Assembly: GCA_001953115.1 (NCBI GenBank)
Contig: LSSL01003766.1
Coordinates: 1-20,601 of the forward strand
DNA: 20,601 nt
Reading direction: 5' to 3'
Source: Smittium mucronatum
Taxonomy: Eukaryota > Kickxellomycota > Harpellomycetes > Harpellales > Legeriomycetaceae
Shown here piece by piece: positions 1 through 8,702 of this stretch. The first letter of the stretch is position 1, and every line of letters begins with the position of its first letter. The translations under genes were made by a program, and so were the position numbers. The notes beneath the pieces are model-generated. The model saw nothing but the letters and a program-made list of their open reading frames with translations. It did no database searches and was not told where the DNA came from.

Positions 1-612
1 AGAATATTGTGCTAAGATAAAACATATAGTTATTGGGTAATTCAAAATATGAACTTGGGAGGATAATTTTCTATTTTTAAAATGTTGAAATTTTATTAGA
101 GCCAGTATGTTTTTCTATTTTTATTGGTCTTGTTTTAAATAAATCCAAGTGTAGCCAATGGTTTAAAATATAAAAAAAAGTCCGGTCTTGAAAAGAATCT
201 CCCATATATAATCGACCTTATCATTAGTCAAATTTGATATTGCACTTTTCTTCTTGCCAAAAAATTGGTGACATTTTTAGACCGATGCCAAGAAAGGGCT
301 AATATTCAATTGACATAATTGTGCCACTGTTTCAAATCATCATTTAGACTGATTTGATTATTACCGTAGATATAATTGAATCTTATTGGTTATATATTTT
401 TGTTGGCAAATAGACTCCTTCAAGCTGTAGCAAATGGAGAATATTAGAAAGCTTTGAACATCAAATAGATAGGAAAATCTATACTGAATCTGATATTTAA
501 AGCGGTTTCCTTTTACGGAAATAGAAGCATCATCATTTGTGTATTCTACTCGACCGATTCCAGGCCTGATATCACTTTTTGGTTTTTTGATTGCTGTTGT
601 TTTTTTTTTCTT

Positions 613-774
613 ACCCTTTCAGGGACTAAAAGTATTTACGAATACTATTTGTCCAATAAGTAGTTTTACATTTGCCAATTAGCACTATTTATGACACTAA
701 TACAAATTTAAAATCAAATGCTTGTGTTAACTGAAAACCAAATGTTACTTTTGCATTGCGGGCCTTGAAAGGGT
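613..774. repeat. Possible short inverted-repeat element (MITE-like)
   Basis: The segment starts with ACCCTTTCAGGGACT and ends with the imperfect reverse complement of it (GGGCCTTGAAAGGGT, 760-774). Twelve of the 15 positions pair, giving a 162-bp element-like unit. A third, direct copy of the motif (ACCCTTCCAGGACT) lies at 969-982, just after TTAA. Terminal inverted repeats near TTAA recall piggyBac-type elements in general, but no target-site duplication is clear at the ends of 613-774. This may be coincidental motif clustering. Confidence 0.3.
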
Positions 775-887
775 CAAATTTAAATTTTTCGCTCTTTATA
801 ATTATGCGATTTTGTGCCACCATCTTCAAGAAGATTAAAAACTGTTATCAAATTAATTGGTCAAAAAAAAAGTAAAATTTTGATCCC

Positions 888-916
888 TTCGGATTCCGAA
901 TTCATGGGAGGCTCCC
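888..916. repeat. Two adjacent GC-rich palindromes
   Basis: TTCGGATTCCGAA (888-900, 6-bp arms around one base) is followed five bases later by GGGAGGCTCCC (906-916, 5-bp arms around one base). Both stand out as GC-rich in AT-rich sequence and could form small tandem hairpins or cruciforms. The palindromes are seen directly; no function is shown. Confidence 0.6.
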
Positions 917-1838
917 GTCAGATGATCGCGCAATCTACTATTTGACGATAAAAACCTTAAACCTTTTAACCCTTCCAGGACTGATGGCCCAAAAAAAATT
1001 ATGCTTTATAATTCAATGTTTTTTTAGAACAATAATACTTGTATACTATTGGAATATTCATTAATTTAGGCCAATTAGAATTGTTGATATGCACAAATAG
1101 GAGCGAGACACAAATTTGGACATGGATGGGGTTGACAGCTAGAGTGATATGCTAATACCGATTTGTTGAATTTTGAGCAAATCTGCTCGTAAAAAAGCAC
1201 GTATTATCCAATAGAAATCAAATCAATTGGAATGTGAATTAAAGTAACGATTATCGACCAGAAATTTGGACATAATTGGACTAACGGTAGCGAAAGAGTT
1301 AAATCGGTGTGTACTTATTTGAAGTGGGCCAAGTTTAGCTGAAACTTGGGGCTTTTAAAAAATGAAGTTAGCAGGATTAATGCATATAAATGTTCAATGA
1401 ATGTGAATCTTTTGCTATTTTTCAAAGATTAGCCATTTTCAACCTCAAAAATGTTAATTCCTGTTTCCTCTATCCATTAAATTTCAACTGGATGCTAAAT
1501 AAAAAAAAACCAATGACTTAATTCACTGTGCCTGAAAAGATTAAAGTATAGTTAGTGAATTGATACGACTCTTGATAAATAATGGTTTATTTGTTTGTAT
1601 AAAGTGTTATTCCACTGAGACGTGTGCCTTAATTTATGGCCAATGTGTTGGCCCAATTTCGCCAAGTAAATGAATTTGCGAATTTTGCTGATTTTAATTA
1701 ATGCGGAATTTCAACACAAGAGAGATTGGCCAATATATATATTTTATTGAAAAGATCTTTAGAAATTTTATTTATTTTTATAGATTTATTGGTCAATGCA
1801 GTGCCGCTTTGACAAATTTTTTCGGCGAATTAAAAAAG

Positions 1839-1860
1839 TCACCACTAAAACGGGTGGTGA
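1839..1860. repeat. Short hairpin in the upstream region
   Basis: TCACCAC (1839-1845) pairs perfectly with GTGGTGA (1854-1860) around an 8-base loop. It lies about 180 bp upstream of the phosphotransferase start codon, just before the TATA-like box. It could be a protein-binding dyad or chance. Confidence 0.4.
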
Positions 1861-1907
1861 GAATTTCGTCAGATCTTTTGTTTGATGATCGATGTAACAT
1901 TTTCAAA

Positions 1908-1915
1908 TATATAAA
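1908..1915 (+). promoter_or_regulatory. TATA-like box for the phosphotransferase gene
   Basis: TATATAAA lies 125 bp before the start codon and is followed by a pyrimidine-rich, C-containing stretch (1918-1942) that could hold the transcription start. In such AT-rich DNA a TATA match is weak evidence alone. Its position and the following change in base composition make it plausible. Confidence 0.35.
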
Positions 1916-2040
1916 CAACCAACCCCTCCTCTAACTAAACCTCAATGGAATTTCCAAACCTGGACGATCATTATCAAAGCCTTTTGAAATAAAATCTTGT
2001 TTAGAATTGCAATTTCTGAACACCTCTCTTAATATTACTC

Positions 2041-3539
2041 ATGATGAGCCCAACAGTCTACAAGAATGAGTACATTCCTCAAGGGAATCTGCACTATCTC
2101 AAGTTATACAAGTATAGGAGCGAGGATAAGTCTCCTGTCTCCAAATATATACTCAACCACTACTGGAACTATGTTGTCAGCTTTGTGCCTCTATGGGTTG
2201 CGTAAGTCATTTTCACTATCAATGAGGTTTCGTACAAATAATACCCCCACCATATCTCCATTCAATTCGGTGTTATCATTGTAGTTTTTTCTTATTAATA
2301 AGTATGTTCTCTTAAAATTAGGCCAAATCTATTGACCCTTATGGGATCTGTCAATATCCTGTTTTCTTTCGTACTAAACATAATTTATGCCCCAAGTTTG
2401 AATGAAATTATGCCCTCTTGGGTTTACATAGTTCAAGGGTCTTGTTTATGGATTTATATGACACTCGATGCTATTGATGGTAAACAAGCTAGGCGTACAG
2501 GTCAATCTGGACCTCTCGGAGAGTTATTTGACCACGGCTGTGACTCTTTGACTGCCGGTGTAAGATATAACTTTTTTTTTAGTTTTGAATATCGCCCACA
2601 CTATCTATTTTCATCAATTCCTTTTATCCTTGGATTCTTCTTAAATAGCTTGCCCTTATCATACAAGCTACCTCTCTCTTATATGGGTCTACTTGGAAAT
2701 CGGCCATTTTGGTTTTTATGGGGTTAATAGTATTTTACACTTCTACACTCGAGGAATATCACACTGGTATTTTGTATATCGGTTATTTTAGCGGTCCTGT
2801 TGAAGGGATAATAGGTTCTACGCTAATATTGTTGGCAACCGGATTTTATGGTAGGGCCCCCCAAAATTATATTTATTTATTTTTTATCCACAATATCATT
2901 TTATTTAATCTGGCTTTTTTTTCCCTATGATTAGGCCCAAAAGTTTGGCTAGTCCCCTTTGTCGAATATTATCCTTCTTTGGTACCATACACGGGGGGTT
3001 TTCAGTTTTTGCTTAACTTAAACTTTTCTGATTCTATTATTTTGTTCCTCTTTATTGCCCTATTCCCAACATGTTTTGCCAGCTACAAAAACATCATCAA
3101 AAGTAAAATCAAAAACAAGCTACCTATCGCCCCCGCCTTCATTGATTTTATTCCATTAATTGTATATCTGACCACCAATGCTACCTGGTTATACCTTAGT
3201 CCTGCCCTACTTACCTCCCACTTTATTCTCTTCTTCTCATATGTCAATTTCGGATTCTCGTATATCGTCGGTCGAGTTATTGTGGCTCATGTCAGTCAAG
3301 CTAAGTTCCCATCTCTCAATCGCATGCACATACCAGCTCTAGTAGGCCTATTTAACAGCATGCTTTCTCCAGTTTTCGGAATCCCCGGTTTATCTGGCCA
3401 AAACGAGGTATATCTTGTATACGCCTGCCTCATCTTTTCTCTATTACAATATTTCCACTTTGCCTTCTCAGTCATTGATGTCATCTGCTCTTACCTGGAT
3501 ATTAATTGCTTAACCATCAAGCACAAAAAGAAGGTTTAA
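2041..3539 (+). CDS. Choline/ethanolamine phosphotransferase (CDP-alcohol phosphatidyltransferase), four exons
   Basis: Last step of the Kennedy pathway: transfers phosphocholine or phosphoethanolamine from the CDP-alcohol to diacylglycerol, making PC or PE in the ER membrane; the family needs Mg2+ or Mn2+. Exons 2041-2201, 2322-2559, 2649-2850 and 2935-3539 join in phase to 402 codons including the stop (401 aa, normal family length). Residues 17-37 match the usual LKxYKYxSxDxSxxSKY start, then WVAPNLLTL at 53-60. The catalytic signature is complete: D103, D106-G107, A110-R111, G120, D124, D128, with eight residues between R111 and G120. EEYHT followed by GPVEGI resembles fungal CPT1/EPT1. 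Several hydrophobic segments follow. The C terminus KKKV fits a dilysine ER-retrieval signal. Two ATGs begin the frame (2041, 2044); the first is used. Choline versus ethanolamine preference cannot be read from sequence. It is convergent with the next gene. Confidence 0.95.
2202..2321 (+). other. Intron 1 of the phosphotransferase gene
   Basis: 120 bp, donor GTAAGT, acceptor AAATTAG. It interrupts the alanine codon (GC|G) of the conserved APN motif; the join restores WVAPNLLTL, which fixes both ends. Confidence 0.93.
2560..2648 (+). other. Intron 2 of the phosphotransferase gene
   Basis: 89 bp, donor GTAAGA, acceptor TTAAATAG, between codons after DSLTAG. An earlier AG at 2581-2582 would give a 23-25 bp intron but leads quickly to a stop in the frames tested. 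The 2648 acceptor gives the family's expected spacing from the catalytic Asp to the EEYHT region. Confidence 0.9.
2851..2934 (+). other. Intron 3 of the phosphotransferase gene
   Basis: 84 bp with a weak donor, GTAGGG, and acceptor GATTAG. It splits a glycine codon (G|GC) so that GFYG runs into PKVW. If retained, the in-frame TGA at 2928-2930 would truncate the protein after the GPVEGI region. Confidence 0.88.
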
Positions 3540-3848
3540 TTTAGAGCTTTTTTTAAACGTCGTCCGGAGAATATTCCTATTTTATCTATCTTATTAAATA
3601 TAATTTCTTTAAACTTTTAATTTTTAACCCCATGAGCATTTTCTTCATTTTTGATGGATTGTGTCTATTATAATTTTTATTGACAAGGTCAACTCCAAAT
3701 CACACTGATTCGTGTAGAATTTTGGAAAAGTGGGTTCTGATGTGATGATTTAAATTTTTATTTTTTTTATTTTGTAAAAACTTGTTTATGAATATTTAGA
3801 TTATATTTTATGGATTTATTATACTGTTACAAATAGTTTGATAAATTA
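3540..3848. other. Short intergenic region between convergent genes
   Basis: 309 bp separate the two stop codons, so the 3' UTRs face each other and probably lie close together or overlap. The minus-strand gene has an AATAAA here. No canonical AATAAA is seen for the plus-strand gene, only AT-rich stretches such as around 3590-3620. Confidence 0.8.
3815..3820 (-). terminator. AATAAA polyadenylation signal of the CTD-binding protein gene
   Basis: The plus strand reads TTTATT, so the minus strand reads AATAAA about 29 bp beyond the TGA stop at 3849-3851. Distance and hexamer are typical, although AT-rich sequence makes chance matches common. Confidence 0.5.
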
Positions 3849-5532
3849 TCAGTCTTGGTGTCGACGTTTCTTGCTACTAAAACTGTCATCACCACTAATA
3901 CTATTACCTGCATCGTTATCTCCATCTCCATCATCACCACCATCATCATTGTGATTGTCACTATCGCTATCACTGTCTTTAGGATAGCTAATATCAATAG
4001 CATCAGGATTTTTGGTTGGAGAGTGGTGATTATTATTATCATCTTTACCGTTAACTTTATCGCCATCAAAAAGCTCATCTTTACTATCATTCTTACCATC
4101 CGTTTTAATTTCACCCATGTCACTGACTCTATCCCTGCTTAAAGACTCCGCTTTACTAAATTCCTTATTTTCGGATTTTTCATCCATTAAAGCTTCGCCC
4201 TTGTTAATATCGTTGTTGATGTTTTCTAATTCTGGTTGAGGGATCGAGACTTTTTCACTAGGCCGATGGACATACTTGCTATTGCTTGATAGAGAATCAG
4301 AACTGTCTTTATCTTTAGATTGACCATATGTAGTATCATTATTTCTGACTGGTTTATTGTTAGTAATGGATGGGTTATCTCCACGAGATGAAATAGCCGA
4401 GTACCTTGAATTGAGTGAAGATTTAGATCTGGCGAAATGCCGTTTTAATATCCGGTCATACTCTCTTTTTGAAGCTTTTACGGCCTCTAATTTGCTTTTC
4501 TGGGAACCTAATAATACAGACAGCTCCTTAACCAACTCAGATCTAATTTTTTCTTCGTTAGCAGCTAGACTTTGCGCAACTTGTAATTGATAGATAGACT
4601 TTGAATCAAGGGGTTTTCCAACGCCATTGGATTCTCTGTCAGCTCTTGTGATTTCGTCAGCAAGTTTATAACATTCGACAGCGGAAAAGCTATTTTCTAC
4701 TTCTTTGATTCCGTCAGTTGAAACCGAATTAAGGGGCTTTGATATTTCGTTTAGTTTTTTCGCAAGAGAAACTAAATTATCTGTGTGGATAAAAGGATCA
4801 TGTAAGTTTAGGGATACTCCAATGCATTGTTTAAATTTTGCTATAGTCGAAAATGGATACACAGATCTGTCATTCCATACTTCCAGCACTCTCAATACTT
4901 CATAAGCACAGTTCGGGTCTAATCTGCATAAAAAGCAGAAAAAAGTTTTTTTATAAAAGTTGTTTAGAAAAACGAGTAAAAAAAAAAGAGAAAAACAATT
5001 TACCTTACTATGGTTTCAAAACATTCAGGAAGCACAGGCAAATAAGCTGAATGGAATTCCTCTCCTTTCTTCCTCGATATCTGTAAAACATCGTTGCATA
5101 GGTACAACAGAGTAAGCCTCCTCTCACGCGAAGCTGTATAAAGAAGATATATGAATATAATATAGTGAAGGAAAAGTATATAAATTATAAACTTACTAAT
5201 TAAATATTCATCTTTCCACAATTTTACCATTAATTGAGCCTCTTTCCTATAATATATCATCCCTACGTTACAAATATCAGAATGTTAGCAAGTGTCAACA
5301 ATAAAGTAACCTTTGGGAGATTAAAAGAGGAGACTCGAAGTTTCTTTTTTAAAAAAAATGAAAAATAAGTAAATATATAAAGCTCTCGTGATTAAAAAAT
5401 CTGAAAAGTTTAAGGTCTAAAATTTTCTAGAAGGAGTAAGTGTTTACATTGTGATAATCTTGATATAGTATCAGCAGCTCTATTGAGAGTGAGTAGCTTA
5501 TTCTTGTATATTGATTCGGAAAAGAGTGACAT
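3849..5532 (-). CDS. RPRD1/Rtt103-like RNA polymerase II CTD-interacting (CID) protein, four exons
   Basis: CID proteins of this family bind the Ser2-phosphorylated RNA polymerase II C-terminal repeat and act in termination and CTD dephosphorylation in the nucleus. Exons (minus strand) 5532-5448, 5262-5197, 5133-5004 and 4923-3849 join in phase to 452 codons including the stop (451 aa). The CID spans residues 2-130: KLLTLNRAADTISRLSQW (12-29), YRKEA (33-37), the conserved LTLLYLCNDV (57-66), RKKGEEF, and RVLEVWNDRSVY (105-116). R113 lines up with the arginine that contacts Ser2 phosphate in RPRD1A/Rtt103. Residues about 203-255 are charged, helical and probably coiled coil, as in RPRD1. The tail (about 360-445) is Asp/Ser/Gly/Asn-rich and acidic, ending in the basic KKRR, a possible nuclear signal. 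The start at 5532 is chosen because it gives MSLFSE, like other CID starts. The family assignment is firm; the exact ortholog is inferred. Confidence 0.93.
4924..5003 (-). other. Intron 3 of the CID gene
   Basis: 80 bp, donor GTAAAT after an AG, acceptor TTTTTATGCAG with a pyrimidine-rich run. The join AG|A makes R94 and continues ETIVR into LDPNCAYEVL, as expected for the CID. Confidence 0.92.
5134..5196 (-). other. Intron 2 of the CID gene (63 bp, stop-free, in phase)
   Basis: Donor GTAAGT, acceptor TATACAG. It separates WKDEYLI from TSRERRLTLLYL. The length is a multiple of three and there is no in-frame stop, so retention would insert 21 mostly hydrophobic residues rather than truncate. 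Family conservation argues strongly that it is normally removed. Confidence 0.88.
5263..5447 (-). other. Intron 1 of the CID gene
   Basis: 185 bp, donor GTAAAC, acceptor AACGTAG. A branch-point-like GCTAACA lies about 20 bases before the acceptor. The join T|GG creates the conserved tryptophan W29 in SQWMIYYRKEA, which supports both ends. Confidence 0.88.
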
Positions 5533-6130
5533 CTATTAATACTCCTTGTGAGAAGACGCTATTATTGAAAGAGGGAAGAAATGGAAAATTAAGAATTTGA
5601 TGATGAATCGTTCCTTTTTAAGATTGAGTAAACAAAACGTATTTTTTCAAATAAATGAGTTAAAATCGGTATGTATCTTGAGATCGCTAATTAAACACTC
5701 AAATCCATTAGCCTTTTAAAGGGATGGCCACTAATTCATAACATATTGGAAAAAAAAACACGAAAACTTTTAGATTTTTAGATCACATAAAATACGGTGT
5801 TTTATTGGATGGTATTTACATTTCTTGTTTGCTTTACGTGGGTTACGCCAATAGTAAACCAAAATTTCATCATTTGAAAACCTTCCCCCAAACAATTACC
5901 ACAGGTGGGATTTGGTGTTTATATACTGAAAAAAACACTAATCCATCAATTGAACCAAATGGCGTGAGATATCCAAATTTTTAGCCTTTTTGAAACTGGC
6001 CAATAGATTTCGAAAATGAGTTGGTTTTGATTACTAAAAAAATTTTGCTTTCGGGTGGATGGCTAGTTAAACTAAAATATGGTCAAAGGCATATAAACTG
6101 AAATAAAACTTGAACTCAGTGGAAGTCAGA
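5533..6130. other. Region upstream of the CID gene, no gene seen
   Basis: Moderately AT-rich sequence that should include the promoter and 5' UTR of the minus-strand CID gene. No clear TATA box or defensible exon is seen. Positions 5720-6080 are less AT-rich than what follows, with patches such as 5835-5850 and 5900-5925, but frames are short and broken on both strands. Confidence 0.6.
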
Positions 6131-6358
6131 AATAAATTTCCATATTTTCATTAATTAAAATGTATAATAAATAAAATTTTGAATTCATAACCTACCCTTT
6201 TTGTTAGGAATGAACGATTTTTTTAAGAATAAATTTTTTTAGTTATTAAAAAACGTATTTCAAAGATTTCTATGAAGCCTGGATGCATTAACAATACACA
6301 TAACCTGCTATTACTAGAAGCTCATTCGCATAAAATATCCCTCAAAAAAATTGTTAAA

Positions 6359-6423
6359 GGGTATTTCTAGCAGCCATTTGTTTGTTTTTTTTAAAAAAAG
6401 GGAATTTAGCAGCCATTTGTTTG
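6359..6423. repeat. Local direct duplication of about 25 bp
   Basis: GGGTATTTCTAGCAGCC... (6359-6384) is repeated almost exactly at 6400-6423. The core TAGCAGCCATTTGTTTG is identical in both copies (6368-6384 and 6407-6423). The repeat period is about 40 bp, as expected from slippage or a small tandem duplication. Confidence 0.8.
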
Positions 6424-7415
6424 CTCAAACTTTTCGACAACTTAAAATCGATCATTGCTAATTTTTAGAGTATGATATTTATGTCCCCATTTTTTCTCAA
6501 ATAACCACCTAATGATCTATAAAAAAGCTAATCGAACTTGGTTAACAGTTATTTTCTGCAATTTACTAATTTCGCGAGTATTTTATTTAAGTTTTAATTA
6601 TTTTCTTGCATTAAAAATGCGTATTTATAAAATTGAGCTTTAAGACAACAATATTTTGGATTATAATCATATTCTTTTCACAAGAAATGAACACACCAGA
6701 TTTTAGACAGTGATTTCAAATCTAAAAAAAACTGAAGCCTTCATTAGGTGAGCCGTTGAATAGGGCTTAAAATACTGCAGAAATACTTTTCGAAAGAAAA
6801 TACTGTTCATATTTTAGCGGAATAAAGATCTGGATGAAAAAATCGAAACTAAATAGTAGATCGAGCATTAGAGTTAATATTTTTTAAATAAAAAAAGTCC
6901 TAATTTTCGGTTGATAAAAGATTTAATAATGAAAAAAATTATATTTCGATCTAAAAAATCCTAAACTTTCGTTCCCGTAAAAAGCAAAATATTTACTAAT
7001 AATAAATTTTATATTAAATTTTGGTTTTTATGGAAATTAATCACACCCCAAAAATTTTTTTTTTTAATTTTAGAAAGATTACTAAAATAATTTAATTTTT
7101 TTGGGGGGACAAGGGCAGCAAAATTTAGTGTGTTTCTTGATATGATATCAACCCCTCAATTAAATCTTAATCTTAGCTTTAGTAATTAGTCTTGAGTCTG
7201 TAGATAAGAAAAATAATGGATAAAAAAAGCCAAAAATATCTTTCAGTTTCCAAGGTTCAATAACTAAAAAAACTTAATTTTTTCAACATTTAACAAAAAT
7301 TGTTTTTTTGAATAAATAAAAGATTTGATTTTTTTGGTTTATAAGAAATTTTAATAATTATTTTTTATATTTACTTGTACAAAATAAAACAAAAACAAAT
7401 TGATAAAAAACCTCT

Positions 7416-7418
<3 letters not shown>

Positions 7419-7446
<28 letters not shown>
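7419..7446. repeat. (TA)14 microsatellite
   Basis: Fourteen uninterrupted TA units. This simple repeat is responsible for the tyrosine/isoleucine-rich open frame on the minus strand around it. It is probably length-variable. Confidence 0.95.
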
Positions 7447-8691
7447 ATGTTTGCGTTGCTGGTTTTCTCCTCGAAGATATAATTTGCTCCAAATTAACAA
7501 AAAAATTATCCAAAAGCTAATGCTGTTCCTAAATATCAATCAATATTTCTAAAAAATTTTAAACAGATTTGTTGAAATGAATAACATAAACTCTCAAAGG
7601 CATTTTTTTTAAAAAAATTATATTATTGATTCTGAAAAAAATCCATTTGTATTTATTAAATATCATTTGTTTCAAATGATCATAAAAAAAATTCGAAATA
7701 TACTAGAAGCAACGTCAGTAAATATAATTAAAACGATGTCTAATAGTTACAAATTAGATATTACAATAATGAATTATTTGAAATCATGATATTTAACTTG
7801 GCTAATTTTTGTTTTCGCGTTTACAATATTTTTTTGTTTTGATTTTTTAATTAATATTCTTTTATAACAAATCTATCAATAAAAAGTTGTTAATATAATA
7901 AATAATTTCGGAGATTGGGTCCAACTTATTAAGAAAAATAAAATCCTCAAAAAATTTATTCCATTCCTCTTAAATTTGATTTTTTTCAACTAAAACTAAA
8001 TTTATCTGTCATATTACATATAATTAATACTGATCTTACAAATAAATCTTGGCGATAAAACTTGCAGGCTTTTTTAATTTTTTTATTAAATTTCTAGACA
8101 GTTTATTTTTTTAAAAATTATTATTCTCTAAAACATTGAATTCAATATTATATAATTTAACAAATAGGCTTGTCTTATATTATTTATAATAAAATTAAAT
8201 TTCTTTGACATATATTGGTATAGAGATCACTTTAAATTTCTTTGGTTATTATTTATTTAAATTGAACTTGACTGTTTCATGGATAAGATTAATTTGATAT
8301 TTTAACTATTTTATAATTAATTTTTAACTTTTATGTATTACGGTTTAAAAAAACAAGGATTTATTTATGAATACACACTTCTGTTGAGATTTCGTTTTAT
8401 TTATCAATCTCTTGTTCCTAATTATATATAATTATATAATTGATGATTTTTGTTGGAAAAAGATATTAATTTTCTAAAAAAATAATTATTAAGCTTCTTT
8501 TTTATTGTAAATAGCATCTTAAACTGGAAATTTTAATCAAATTAACTCAAAAAATAGTTAGTTTTTATATACATATTAGATTTTGAGTTTTTTGTAAAAA
8601 ATAGTATAGAATCTCTTTTTTCTTAGAAAAAAACCACACCATGAAGCTTTAATTACAAGTCACAACCCTTTATTAAATTGAATTTTCTGAA

Positions 8692-8702
8692 CCCCCCCCC
8701 CC
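8692..8702. repeat. C11 homopolymer in AT-rich DNA
   Basis: Eleven consecutive C residues (G on the other strand) inside sequence of about 20% GC. It may be a slippage tract or a sequencing/assembly artefact. Confidence 0.9.

Larger units (their letters stand above)
1..2040. other. Upstream non-coding region with repeat-like motifs
   Basis: No reading frame here has convincing coding character on either strand. The stretch is AT-rich but clearly less so than the desert further right. It contains three copies of an ACCCTTYCAGGAC-like motif (613, 969, and inverted ending at 774), two near-identical 12-mers AAATTTGGACAT (1112 and 1262), two adjacent palindromes (888-916), a hairpin (1839-1860) and a TATA-like box (1908). 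This looks like decayed repeats followed by the promoter region of the phosphotransferase gene. A weakly conserved or UTR exon cannot be excluded. Confidence 0.6.

Noticed and set aside
1701..1934. 77-codon plus-strand frame upstream of the phosphotransferase
   Set aside because: Phe/Ile/Tyr/Asn-rich translation typical of AT-rich non-coding DNA; overlaps the hairpin and TATA-like box and shows no family resemblance.
2066..2284. Alternative plus-strand frame over exon 1 and intron 1
   Set aside because: Shadow of the real exon, whose frame matches the CDP-alcohol phosphotransferase N terminus and splices cleanly.
2560..2582. A very short 23-bp intron in the phosphotransferase (AG at 2581)
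   Set aside because: The resulting frame hits a stop at once; the 89-bp intron restores the expected length and conserved sequence.
3296..3484. Minus-strand frame opposite exon 4
   Set aside because: Antisense shadow of a well-supported exon.
3827..4142. Two overlapping Ile/Val/Thr- and Met-rich frames at the end of the CID gene
   Set aside because: Out-of-frame or antisense readings of the Asp/Ser simple-sequence tail.
4357..5050. Plus-strand frames over the CID gene
   Set aside because: Antisense shadows; the minus strand carries the conserved domain.
7351..7539. Minus-strand 62-codon frame
   Set aside because: Crosses the (TA)14 microsatellite, whose alternating Tyr/Ile codons lack stops; no protein-like features.
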